This document shows, piece after piece, positions 1 to 7,462 of a DNA stretch of 11,923 nucleotides. The translations under genes and the position numbers were made by a program. Source of the stretch: an uncultured Eubacteriales bacterium (GTDB lineage: Bacteria > Bacillota > Clostridia > Oscillospirales > Oscillospiraceae); assembly GCA_900320765.1 (NCBI GenBank), contig ONTN01000023.1:1-11923 (forward strand), read 5' to 3'. The first letter of the stretch is position 1. Every line of letters begins with the position of its first letter. The notes below the pieces were generated by a model, which saw only the letters and a program-made list of their open reading frames with translations, was not told the DNA's origin and made no database searches.

Positions 1-1
1 C

Positions 2-1402
2 GCGGACTATATGATAGCCTCAGAAGAAACCGAGCCCGGCGTCGGCTGGTACTACACCACCTGGCTCAACGAGCTCACGAAGAACACCTCTATGCCCACG
101 ACGACGATAGGCAAGAATATCTGCGACAGCTTCGTTTCCGCATGCAATCAGAGCTGCCCCGGTCAGAAGACCACTCTCTCCGTAGTTGATCTTGCGGAAC
201 TTGAGGCAACTCTCCCCGCAAAGCTCAAGAGCTTTGCCTCCTCCACCTCTTCGCTCATCGACAACAAGCAGTATGAGGTCGTTTCAAACGCGAGGACTAA
301 TTCAAGGGAGTTTGCCTCCTCCTCAAAGATCGATCAGGTCGATCTCGTCCACCTCGCACTCAATATGGGCACAGACGAGGGCAAGCAGCTTGCGGACGCA
401 GTTCTCAGCGCAGTTAAGTATAACGTGACCTCCTCCAACATGACGAACGCCTACGGTCTGTCGATCTACTTCCCCTATCAGAAGCTATCGAAGGTCAACA
501 GCGCAGTTCAGACGATGGACGCCATCGGAATGGACGACGCGTACACCGAGTGCATTCGCAAGTTTGCCAGCGTTGAGACTGGCGGTCAGGCGATCTCCGG
601 CGGAGCAAGCTCGCCGCTCTCCTCCCTGCTCGGCGCCTACTCCTCCGCCGGCACTACGGCGTCGAACTCCTCTGATATCACGGGGCTGCTCCTCGGGCTT
701 CTCGGCGGCGATACCAACGGCGTATCCGGCCTCTCCGGCCTCGCCTCCTCCTTCCTCGGAAAGGGGCTCGACGTTGACAGAGACTCCGCTTATCTTGCGG
801 ATCACCGCTTTGACCCCTCCGCCCTCGTTTGGAAGAACGGACGCATAGCTCTCCCCGAGGAGCAGTGGGCGCTTATAAACGACCTTGAGCTGAATGTTTT
901 CTATGACGACGGCGAAGGTTATATAGACCTCGGTCTCGATAACGTTTTTGAATTCGACGAAAACGGTGCCCTGATCGGTGAATACGACGGCGCGTGGATC
1001 GCTGTAAACGATCAGCCCGTTCCGTATTACCGTGAGAGCACGGTAAACGGCGTCAGCACAGGCTACGTCCCCTGCCTTATCAATGGAGAGCGCGCGCAGC
1101 TTATACTCGTCCTTGGCAACAGGTACTACGTCGCCGGCGCGAGATACGATTACAGAAACGGCGAGACTGAAACGGTAGCCAAGAATATGGTAGAGCTCAC
1201 ACCGGGCGACAGGATCGAGTTTATTTGCGATTACTACACCTATGACGGGGTCTATTCGGACAGCTACCTCTACGGTGAGGAGATCGTTTACGATGGAGCT
1301 CTCACAGTCTCCGACGTTCTCATCCCGAACGCCTCACGTGCTGTCGCGACCTACCGCTTTACCGATATTTACGGTCAGACCTATTGGACGGAATCCTTCT
1401 AA
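2..1402 (+). CDS. Clostripain-like C11 family cysteine peptidase, 3' part (5' end off window)
   Basis: The reading frame is open from the left edge, so the protein is truncated at its N-terminus; the first ATG at 11 is internal and not the start. The opening residues read ADYMIASEETEPGVGW followed by YYTTWL, which I recognise as the segment just downstream of the catalytic Cys in clostridial clostripain-like (peptidase family C11) proteins; the His/Cys dyad itself would lie just off the window. Residues about 130-185 finish the peptidase-like part (LSIYFPY motif). A Ser/Gly/Ala/Leu-rich linker follows (about 190-255), then a Tyr/Asp-rich, probably beta-stranded C-terminal domain to the TAA stop. 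Family members are usually secreted, calcium-activated, arginine-directed endopeptidases; secretion and specificity cannot be seen here. Every lysine codon I checked is AAG, unlike the AAA/AAG mix in neighbouring rsgA, suggesting a different expression level or history. It converges on rsgA across a shared terminator. Confidence 0.8.
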   Translation, partial: ADYMIASEETEPGVGWYYTTWLNELTKNTSMPTTTIGKNICDSFVSACNQSCPGQKTTLSVVDLAELEATLPAKLKSFASSTSSLIDNKQYEVVSNARTNSREFASSSKIDQVDLVHLALNMGTDEGKQLADAVLSAVKYNVTSSNMTNAYGLSIYFPYQKLSKVNSAVQTMDAIGMDDAYTECIRKFASVETGGQAISGGASSPLSSLLGAYSSAGTTASNSSDITGLLLGLLGGDTNGVSGLSGLASSFLGKGLDVDRDSAYLADHRFDPSALVWKNGRIALPEEQWALINDLELNVFYDDGEGYIDLGLDNVFEFDENGALIGEYDGAWIAVNDQPVPYYRESTVNGVSTGYVPCLINGERAQLILVLGNRYYVAGARYDYRNGETETVAKNMVELTPGDRIEFICDYYTYDGVYSDSYLYGEEIVYDGALTVSDVLIPNASRAVATYRFTDIYGQTYWTESF

Positions 1403-1421
1403 TATTCTTTTAAGCTAAGCG

Positions 1422-1457
1422 AAAAGAGCTGAATCGAATTCGATTCAGCTCTTTTTT
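1422..1457. terminator. Bidirectional intrinsic terminator (34-bp perfect palindrome plus T run)
   Basis: Positions 1422-1455 form a perfect inverted repeat: aaaagagctgaatcgaa and its exact complement, centred between 1438 and 1439, giving a 15-bp stem with an AATT loop or longer. On the + strand it is followed by six T (1452-1457), a good terminator for the peptidase gene that stops at 1402. On the minus strand the stem ends in four T and then a C, so it can also terminate the operon ending with rsgA, probably less strongly. The rsgA stop codon (TGA, complement of 1445-1447) lies inside the stem. Confidence 0.88.
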
Positions 1458-2332
1458 ATTTCCCAGTCTTTATTCTCTTTAAGCTTATCATAGAGCCTTA
1501 TATAGCTCTCATGGCGGGTCTTTTCTATTTTTCCATCACGCACCGCGCTTAAGACGGCGCAGCCCTGTTCCTTGACGTGGGAGCAGCCGATGAATCGGCA
1601 GTCTTCGATGTATGGCTTAAAGTCGCGGAAGGCGTACTGCAGATCCTCAGCCTTTTTAAGCTCCGCGGACTCGGTATCAAACGACGAAAAGCCGGGAGTA
1701 TCGGCTATTATCGCCCCGTCCTTCGTATCGAAAAGCTCAACGTGGCGGGTAGTATGCTTGCCGCGGCCGAGCTTCAGGCTCACGTCTGATACTGCAAGAG
1801 AAAAGCTTCCGTCAATGGCGTTTAAGAGGCTCGATTTACCCACGCCCGAATTCCCGGTAAAGGCGCAAATCTTTCCGCGAAGGATATCCTTAAGCTCGTC
1901 TATTCCCTCTCCGGTCTCCGCGCTGGTCTCAATCGCGGTAAAGCCGGCGTTTCTGTATATGCGGGCAAACTCGCTGCCGATTATTAAATCCGATTTATTT
2001 ACGAGTATGATGGGCTCAACCCCGTTATGCTCGGCAATTGCGGTCATCTTATCCACGAGATAGGGATCGGTGACCGGAATAGCGCGAGATGCGATTACAA
2101 CTAAAACGTCAAGATTTGCTACAGGCGGGCGGGAAAAAGCGTTCTTTCGGGGAAGTACGGCGTCTATCACCCCGCTGTCTCCCCCCAGCTCGGTATATTC
2201 CACCATATCGCCCACGAGCGGAGAAAGACCCTCGTGCTTGAATTTTCCGCGCGCTCTGCAGGATATCAGCTTTTCCCCGTCTCTGACGTAATAAAAGCCG
2301 CTCAGCGCCTTATATATTCTGCCCTGCGCCAT
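1445..2332 (-). CDS. rsgA: Ribosome small subunit-dependent GTPase A (RsgA/YloQ/CpgA)
   Basis: A 295-aa circularly permuted GTPase that acts in late 30S subunit maturation, with GTP hydrolysis stimulated by the 30S particle. The N-terminal about 60 residues fit the OB fold. The G motifs appear in the permuted order G4-G5-G1-G2-G3: NKSD at 112-115, SAET at 137-140, the P-loop GNSGVGKS at 160-167, GKHTT at 201-205 and DTPG at 211-214. The C-terminal zinc knuckle is C245, C250, H252 and C258. Length matches the family (about 290-350). The ATG overlaps the prkC stop by one base (TAATG), with a short-spaced GGTGA before it, implying translation by reinitiation after prkC. It is the last gene of the operon, and its final codons are part of the terminator stem. 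In B. subtilis the orthologue is phosphorylated by PrkC and dephosphorylated by the partner phosphatase, which makes the adjacency functional. Confidence 0.97.
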   Translation of the reverse strand: MAQGRIYKALSGFYYVRDGEKLISCRARGKFKHEGLSPLVGDMVEYTELGGDSGVIDAVLPRKNAFSRPPVANLDVLVVIASRAIPVTDPYLVDKMTAIAEHNGVEPIILVNKSDLIIGSEFARIYRNAGFTAIETSAETGEGIDELKDILRGKICAFTGNSGVGKSSLLNAIDGSFSLAVSDVSLKLGRGKHTTRHVELFDTKDGAIIADTPGFSSFDTESAELKKAEDLQYAFRDFKPYIEDCRFIGCSHVKEQGCAVLSAVRDGKIEKTRHESYIRLYDKLKENKDWEIKKS

Positions 2333-4341
2333 TATTCACCGTCGTCGGTTCCGGTTTCCGGCTCGGGCTCTGTCTCGTCAGCAGGCGCTTCAGTCCCGGC
2401 AGGCTCTTCCGTCCCTGCGGGCTCTTCCGTCCCCGTTGGCTCCTCCGTTCCTGCAGGCTCTTCCGGCTCTGTAGGTTCCTCAGGCTCCGTAGGCTCCTCC
2501 GGCTCCTCAGGCTCTTCCGGCGTGGGCGTCGGCGTCGGAGTCGGCTGAACCGGCTGCGGCAGCGGAGTATCGTCTTCGATAGGCTCCTTATCCGGGTCAG
2601 GTCCGAGGGAAATATAAATCGTCACGAGCTCGTGGATAGCGACCTCGGTCTCGGGCGGAATATCCTGATCGATAACGTAATCCTCCTCGACGTCGTCGCT
2701 GTAGAAGTACTCCTCCCTGTAGCTGAGCTCGGCTGCCTCAAGCTGTCCAATAGCCATCTTCTTGTGAAGGCCTTTAAGATTAGGTACTGATACGGGAACG
2801 TACTCCGGTCCGTCGCTCACCTGGATCCAAACCGTCATTCCCCGCGTAAGCTTTGAATCGGCCTCCGGCACCTGCTCAAGCACCCTGCCCTTGGTGACCG
2901 TCTCCTCCGGTACTCTCTCTATCTCAAGAACGAGATCGTATTCAAGCTGTTCAAGGAGATTCTGCGCATCGCGGTAGTCCATATTAAGAACGTCCGGCAT
3001 CAGAACGACTCTCGGGCCAGTTGATACGGTTAACATAATATCCACCGTGCCGTTCTGCGGGCTGACTGTCCTTTCAGCGGACGGATCCTGGCTCATTACC
3101 TTTCCTGCCGGGATAGTGTCGCTGTCCGTCTCCTTTATCGTAAAGCGGAAGATAGAGTAATCGGGATTCTTGATAACCTCCTCCGCGTCCTGATCCTTAA
3201 AGTCGGGTATGCTTATACGCTCGACCTTCGGTGAGAAAATATCGGAGAGCGGCCCCGTTATCAGCAGGACTACAAGGGCAATCACAAAAGCCGCCGTAAG
3301 GAAAAGCCCGACGAACAGAGCCGTGCGGTTGGCTTTTTTCCTGTTCTTTCTGTATTCCGCTTTTGTGGTGCGGTCACGCGAGACTGCGTTCCCGCTCTTG
3401 CTCTTCGCAAGCTGGCCGGGTATCTTCTTAGTTATGAGGCTGCCGCCGCTCACAATCGTTTTATCAAGGCCGTCTTCCGCATCAGGAACTGAGGAATAGC
3501 TGAACTCGACTGAGGGATTCTTTCTGAACTCCTCAAGGTCTGCCAAAAGAGCGTCGGCCGAGGGATAGCGCAGATCCATATTCGGCTCCATCGCGTGCAT
3601 CGTGATCTGCGCGAGGCCTGTCGGGATATTCGGGTTTATCTCCTTCGGCTGGAGAGGTATCGAGCTGATATGCTGGATGGCTACGGATACGGGGGAATCG
3701 CCCTCAAAGGGAAGCCTGCTCGTAAGCATCTCGTACATAACGACGCCGAGGGAGTAGATATCGCTCCTCGCGTCGACCTGACCGCCCTTTGCCTGCTCCG
3801 GGGAAATGTAATGCACCGAGCCGAGAGCTTCCTGAGTGAGGGTATTCTTGGTCGAAAGAAGCCTCGCTATGCCGAAGTCTGCGACCTTTACGCTGCCGTC
3901 GCGCAGGATCATTATATTATGCGGCTTGATGTCCCTGTGGATTATCCCTCTGGAGTGGGCGTGGCTCAACGCCTTCGTGATCTGCGTTGTAAAATGCAGA
4001 GCCTCCTTCCAGTTCAGTATCCCCTTTCGGTTGATATACTGCTTCAGGGTTATTCCGTCGATAAGCTCCATAACGATATAGTCGAGGTTATCCGTGTGGT
4101 TAACGTCGTAAACGGCGACTATATTCGGGTGTGAGAGCATAGCTACCGCCTGGCTCTCGGCGTGGAATCTGCGGCGCAGATCCTCGTTCTCCGCGAGATC
4201 GGCCTTAAGTATCTTTATGGCAACAAAGCGGTTCAGTCTGTGGCACCTCGCCTTATACACGGTAGCCATTCCGCCCGAGCCTATCTTCTCCAGTATCTCA
4301 TATCTGTTATCCAGGAATTTTCCGATATAATTGTCTTCCAT
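2332..4341 (-). CDS. prkC: PASTA domain Ser/Thr protein kinase (PrkC/Stk1 type)
   Basis: A 669-aa single-pass membrane kinase that, in the family, senses muropeptides or lipid II and phosphorylates cell-wall, translation and metabolic proteins. The cytoplasmic Hanks-type kinase domain spans about 10-285: glycine loop GSGGMATVYK 21-30, ATP lysine K43, helix-C glutamate E62, catalytic loop HRDIKPHN 135-142 (D137), DFG 155-157, a Thr-rich activation segment (T164, T167, T169), and SPE 180-182. A basic juxtamembrane stretch (about 310-340) precedes one transmembrane helix, about 341-363. Outside lie three PASTA repeats, roughly 373-443, 444-512 and 513-581. An unusual Pro/Glu/Thr tail follows (582-669), with (TP)4 and seven hexapeptide repeats. 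The ATG has a strong SD (GGGAGG, 7-8 nt upstream). It sits 53 nt after its antagonist phosphatase and overlaps rsgA by one base. Confidence 0.97.
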   Translation of the reverse strand: MEDNYIGKFLDNRYEILEKIGSGGMATVYKARCHRLNRFVAIKILKADLAENEDLRRRFHAESQAVAMLSHPNIVAVYDVNHTDNLDYIVMELIDGITLKQYINRKGILNWKEALHFTTQITKALSHAHSRGIIHRDIKPHNIMILRDGSVKVADFGIARLLSTKNTLTQEALGSVHYISPEQAKGGQVDARSDIYSLGVVMYEMLTSRLPFEGDSPVSVAIQHISSIPLQPKEINPNIPTGLAQITMHAMEPNMDLRYPSADALLADLEEFRKNPSVEFSYSSVPDAEDGLDKTIVSGGSLITKKIPGQLAKSKSGNAVSRDRTTKAEYRKNRKKANRTALFVGLFLTAAFVIALVVLLITGPLSDIFSPKVERISIPDFKDQDAEEVIKNPDYSIFRFTIKETDSDTIPAGKVMSQDPSAERTVSPQNGTVDIMLTVSTGPRVVLMPDVLNMDYRDAQNLLEQLEYDLVLEIERVPEETVTKGRVLEQVPEADSKLTRGMTVWIQVSDGPEYVPVSVPNLKGLHKKMAIGQLEAAELSYREEYFYSDDVEEDYVIDQDIPPETEVAIHELVTIYISLGPDPDKEPIEDDTPLPQPVQPTPTPTPTPEEPEEPEEPTEPEEPTEPEEPAGTEEPTGTEEPAGTEEPAGTEAPADETEPEPETGTDDGE
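2383..2508 (-). repeat. Seven 18-bp imperfect tandem repeats (hexapeptides) in the prkC 3' end
   Basis: Residues 612-653 of the kinase divide exactly into seven hexapeptides: EEPEEP, TEPEEP, TEPEEP, AGTEEP, TGTEEP, AGTEEP and AGTEAP. The 126-bp stretch is thus a period-18 minisatellite within the coding frame. It is preceded by four Thr-Pro dipeptides (residues 601-608, about 2518-2541) and followed by a short acidic end. All of it lies beyond the last PASTA domain, so it should be extracellular, acidic and unstructured; a wall-spanning spacer is plausible. Copy number is likely to vary between strains because whole-unit gain or loss keeps the frame. Confidence 0.9.
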
Positions 4342-4344
4342 TTC

Positions 4345-4363
4345 GGTACCTCCCGTTTTCGGG
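4345..4363 (-). promoter_or_regulatory. prkC ribosome binding site with a small hairpin over it
   Basis: On the minus strand the SD GGGAGG lies 7 nt before the prkC ATG (at 4341). The G run is shared with a 4-bp hairpin, CCCG-AAAA-CGGG (4352-4363), so the SD is partly base-paired in the free mRNA. This is in the 53-nt stp-prkC gap, the longest junction in the operon, and may tune kinase translation. I saw no convincing promoter there. The SD is clear; regulation is inference. Confidence 0.5.
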
Positions 4364-4394
4364 TTTCAGCAATAAGCTAAATATTAAAAGCGCG

Positions 4395-5120
4395 TTATAT
4401 CCTTAGTGCGGCAACAGTCACGTTATCCGGAGCGCCCCTGGAAAGGGCAAGCTCCATAAGCCTCTCGCACGAGCGTCTTACGTCGTCCTCAGCCGCTATG
4501 GCGTCCCTTATCTCATCGTCAAAGACCACGTTCGTAAGCCCGTCGGACGCGAGCAGAACGGTGTCGCCCGCATCGGCGTTCTCAACGAAAACGTCGCTCT
4601 CAACGGTTGCCATCGTGCCGACTGCCCTCGTTATCAGGTTTTTGTTCGGGTGATTGCGGGATTGCTCCCTCGTAATATCCCCGCGCTCCACCATATCCTC
4701 AACGAGGCTGTGATCCCGCGTTATCTGCCTTATCTCTCCGCCGGAGATCCTGTATGCTCTGCTGTCTCCTACGTTGATGACGGTGAGCTCGCAGTCTTTC
4801 GCAACGGCAGCGACGAAGGTTGTGCCCATTCCGCTCATAGCGCTCGACGACTTGCTGAGCTCAAATACCGCCGTATTGGCTGATACCACGGCGTCGCGCA
4901 GAATGTCTCCGATATCGGCGCCAGGCTCCTCAGCAAGGCGGCGGACCGCCTCGCAGCGAAATACCTTTATCGCAAGATCGCTCGCCACGTTGCCGGCCTT
5001 TGCTCCGCCCATCCCGTCGCAGACGGCAAGGATAGCTGGGCTCTTTTCGCAGCTTATCCAGAAGGCGTCCTGATTCTGCCTTCTGACCTTTCCTCTGTCA
5101 GTTATCCCGTAAGCTTCCAT
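4395..5120 (-). CDS. stp: PP2C-family protein phosphatase, PrkC antagonist (Stp/PrpC)
   Basis: A 241-aa metal-dependent (Mn/Mg) phosphatase that removes phosphate from Ser/Thr residues, in this family opposing the PASTA kinase encoded next. PP2C motifs in order: TDRGKVRRQNQDAF at 7-20 (metal-binding D18; NQD where many have NED), CDGMGGA at 34-40 (D35/G36), VGDSRAYRI at 117-125, ASDGLT at 191-196 (D193) and APDNVTV at 230-236 (D232). No signal peptide or membrane segment, so it is cytoplasmic. Length is typical of the bacterial PrpC/Stp group (about 240-250). The ATG is supported by the SD GAGGT that overlaps the rlmN stop codon (AATGAGGT); the gap to rlmN is 9 nt. Order stp then prkC is the standard Firmicutes arrangement. 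Confidence 0.97.
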   Translation of the reverse strand: MEAYGITDRGKVRRQNQDAFWISCEKSPAILAVCDGMGGAKAGNVASDLAIKVFRCEAVRRLAEEPGADIGDILRDAVVSANTAVFELSKSSSAMSGMGTTFVAAVAKDCELTVINVGDSRAYRISGGEIRQITRDHSLVEDMVERGDITREQSRNHPNKNLITRAVGTMATVESDVFVENADAGDTVLLASDGLTNVVFDDEIRDAIAAEDDVRRSCERLMELALSRGAPDNVTVAALRI

Positions 5121-5129
5121 ATACTTACC

Positions 5130-6200
5130 TCATTCAGTCTGTAAGCTTTTTTCTTTTTCCCTTTTTCTGCGAAGCTGACCGCAGGATGCGTTTATATCCG
5201 GCCCCAGCTTTCTTCTGACCGTTACGTTTACGCCGCGCTTTTCAAGGGCGGCGATAAATGCCTTAAGGCTCTCCGGCGTACTCGGCTTGAGCGGACTCTC
5301 CTCCACCTCGTTCAGGGGTATCAGATTGACGTGAGCGCCCATTCCGCCAATAAGCTTCGCAAGACTTTCTGCGTGCTCGGGGGTATCGTTTACCCCTCTT
5401 ATCATCGCGTATTCAAAGCTTATCCTTCGGCCGGTCGTATCGTAATACCTGCGGCAGGCGTCCATCAGCTTATCTACGCCGTACGCGCGGTTGACCGGCA
5501 TAATCCTGCTCCTCGTCTCGTCGTCCGGGGCATGGAGCGATACCGATAAGGTTAATTGTAAATTACGAGCCGCCAGTTTGTCAATCCCCTCCGTGAGCCC
5601 GCAGGTCGAGAGGGAGATGTGCCTCATACCTATATTCAGCCCGTTTGGATCGTTGACAATTCTCAGAAAACGTATTACATTGTCGAAATTATCAAGCGGC
5701 TCGCCTATCCCCATCATAACGATATTCGAGATTTTAAGTCCCGACTCTATCTCGGAGAACATCACCTGGTCCAGTATCTCGGAGGGTCTGAGGTTTCGCA
5801 CCCTTCCGCCTATCGTAGAGGCGCAGAAGGCGCAGCCCATTCGGCATCCGACCTGGCTTGAGACGCAGACCGTGTTCCCGTGGTTATACCGCATCACGAC
5901 AGATTCTACCGCGTTTCCGTCGGCAAGCTCCCAGAGGAACTTGACGGTTCCGTCGAGCGCTGACTCCTGCCTTCTCAGCACGGTCGGCGCGGTTATATAA
6001 AACTCGGCGTCAAGCCGCTCCCGCAGCGTCTTTGGGATATTCTTCATCTCCTCAAAGGAGCGTATCCCTTTCCACAGCCAGGAGTACACCTGACCCGCTC
6101 TGAAGCCGGGCTCGCCCATTGCGGCAAGTCTCTCCTTAAGCTCCTCTGGAAAAAGGCTTTTTATATCGGTTTTCAGCTCGATTTCCTTCTCATTCTGCAT
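5130..6200 (-). CDS. rlmN: Dual-specificity rRNA/tRNA adenine-C2 methyltransferase RlmN
   Basis: A 356-aa radical-SAM enzyme that methylates C2 of A2503 in 23S rRNA and, in characterised members, A37 of some tRNAs, using a methyl-cysteine relay. The 4Fe-4S motif CxxxCxxC is C119, C123, C126 (within QVGCRMGCAFC). The SAM-contacting MGIGEPLDN motif is at 163-171, and the C-terminal relay cysteine is C340 in NASCGQL. These separate it from Cfr only in part, but a core operon position and conserved neighbours favour RlmN. The ATG at 6200 overlaps rsmB by 28 nt and has only a weak SD (GATGGG). A better SD, AGAAGG, sits inside the overlap, so the true start may be slightly downstream; family homology only begins around residue 12 (DIKSLFPEEL). 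Translation is coupled to rsmB either way. Confidence 0.95.
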   Translation of the reverse strand: MQNEKEIELKTDIKSLFPEELKERLAAMGEPGFRAGQVYSWLWKGIRSFEEMKNIPKTLRERLDAEFYITAPTVLRRQESALDGTVKFLWELADGNAVESVVMRYNHGNTVCVSSQVGCRMGCAFCASTIGGRVRNLRPSEILDQVMFSEIESGLKISNIVMMGIGEPLDNFDNVIRFLRIVNDPNGLNIGMRHISLSTCGLTEGIDKLAARNLQLTLSVSLHAPDDETRSRIMPVNRAYGVDKLMDACRRYYDTTGRRISFEYAMIRGVNDTPEHAESLAKLIGGMGAHVNLIPLNEVEESPLKPSTPESLKAFIAALEKRGVNVTVRRKLGPDINASCGQLRRKREKEKSLQTE

Positions 6201-7462
6201 ATGAAAAACCCATCTGTTCCGTATTCATACGGTAATATCGTAAGCATTCCGCCGCTCTCTCCGAAGGGTCCCGGGAGCGTGAACGGCTCAAGCTCAAATT
6301 CGCTGTTCTCATTTAAAAAAGCGGATACGACGTTTTCATTTTCCTCTTTCAGTATCGTGCAGGTGGAATAGAGAAGAACGCCGCCCTTCTTTACGTTCTT
6401 CGCGCTCGATTTAAGTATCGAAAGCTGTATCTCTGGAAGGCGGCTTATCTCCTCAGGCTTTTTGTACCTTATCTCCGGCTTTTTCCTTATAACCCCTATG
6501 CCCGAGCAGGGCACGTCCGTCATAACGACGTCGCATTTTTTAGAAAGCTCCGTCCCCGCCTGCCTCGCGTCGGCGGTCCCGGTCTCTATTATATCTATCC
6601 CAAGGCGTTCCGCCCCAGTCTCTATCAGTCTTAGCTTTTTTTCGTGGATATCCCTCGATATTATTCTGCCCTTATTGCCCATCTTTATCGCGGCGGCAAA
6701 GCTCTTTCCGCCCGGCGCGGCGCAGGTATCAAGTACGGTGTCGCCCGGCCTCGGGTCGGCAGCAAGGGCTGCAAGGTGCGCGGAAATATCCTGAACGTAG
6801 ACCTCCCCGCGTCTGAAGGCTTCAAGCTCCTCAACGCCCTTGCCGGAGAGAACGTACGCGTTCTCCAAAAGTCCGGAGGGCTCGATTCCGGCCTCCTCGA
6901 GCTTCTCTGCGCGAAGTGTGTTTAATATAAGGCTCACTTTCGCGGGCTCGTTATCAGCCTTCAATATTTTTTCGCAGTCGGCGCCGTACTCATCGGCAAG
7001 CCTTTGAACGAGCCACAGAGGGTGGCTGTATTTAACTGAGAGTCTTTCCTCCTCAGAGTCCGCCTTTATCTCGGGAAGCTTCTCAGCCTCTGTCGGGAGC
7101 TTTCTCAGTATGGCGTTCACCACGGCCTTCGACCTCTTTGGCGCGAGGTCGACCGCATCGGATACGGCGGCGTGGGCGGGAACTCGGTCAAGAAACCAGA
7201 GCTGGTAAGCCGACATTCTCAGAATATCAAGCGTTTCTCTGTCAAAGTAGCTCTTCTTTCGGTCTGAGTATAGCTCGATATAGTAGTCAAGGAAAGCCTC
7301 ATTTTCGAGCACTCCGCCGACTATCCTCGAAGCGAGGGCCGTTTCCCGTGCCGGCATCTTCTCGGTCTTCGCTGTATTAGAGAGCACGAGCTCGGGTCTT
7401 GCCTCTCTCGTTCTGTAGGCCGAGAGCGCTATCTGCGCCGCCTTTCTCGCGCTTACGGGCAT
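6173..7462 (-). CDS. rsmB: 16S rRNA cytosine-C5 methyltransferase RsmB
   Basis: A 429-aa protein of the RsmB/Sun family, which makes m5C967 (E. coli numbering) in 16S rRNA with SAM. Residues 1 to about 125 are the NusB-like RNA-binding domain (RKAAQIALSAY near the start, VPAHAAVSDAVDLA about 94-107, VVNAILR 114-120). The C-terminal Rossmann methyltransferase contains the SAM loop DTCAAPGGK (245-253), TDVPCSG (315-321, with C319 the cysteine needed for product release) and the catalytic YSTCT (C368). Length is close to the usual 430-450. The ATG at 7462 lies within the end of fmt (10-nt overlap) and has a good SD, GAGAGGG, at 7471-7477 inside fmt. Its own 3' end overlaps rlmN by 28 nt. Confidence 0.97.
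   Translation of the reverse strand: MPVSARKAAQIALSAYRTREARPELVLSNTAKTEKMPARETALASRIVGGVLENEAFLDYYIELYSDRKKSYFDRETLDILRMSAYQLWFLDRVPAHAAVSDAVDLAPKRSKAVVNAILRKLPTEAEKLPEIKADSEEERLSVKYSHPLWLVQRLADEYGADCEKILKADNEPAKVSLILNTLRAEKLEEAGIEPSGLLENAYVLSGKGVEELEAFRRGEVYVQDISAHLAALAADPRPGDTVLDTCAAPGGKSFAAAIKMGNKGRIISRDIHEKKLRLIETGAERLGIDIIETGTADARQAGTELSKKCDVVMTDVPCSGIGVIRKKPEIRYKKPEEISRLPEIQLSILKSSAKNVKKGGVLLYSTCTILKEENENVVSAFLNENSEFELEPFTLPGPFGESGGMLTILPYEYGTDGFFICRMRRKSS

Noticed and set aside
1422..1455. Palindrome as a regulator operator site
   Set aside because: Its place between two convergent gene ends and the adjoining T runs fit an intrinsic terminator much better.
2234..2548. + strand frame encoding Gly-Ser-Ser-Val repeats
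   Set aside because: It is the reverse complement of the Glu-Glu-Pro repeat tail of PrkC; the repeats are accounted for by the kinase frame, which is in phase with PASTA domains.
3595..4134. + strand open frame (179 codons) antisense to the kinase domain
   Set aside because: The minus strand encodes all kinase catalytic motifs here; the antisense translation looks like no family I know.
4364..4394. Possible internal promoter before prkC (TAATAT-like box)
   Set aside because: The only TTG-like -35 candidate is about 22 nt away, too far for a normal sigma-A promoter; the AT-rich stretch alone is not enough.
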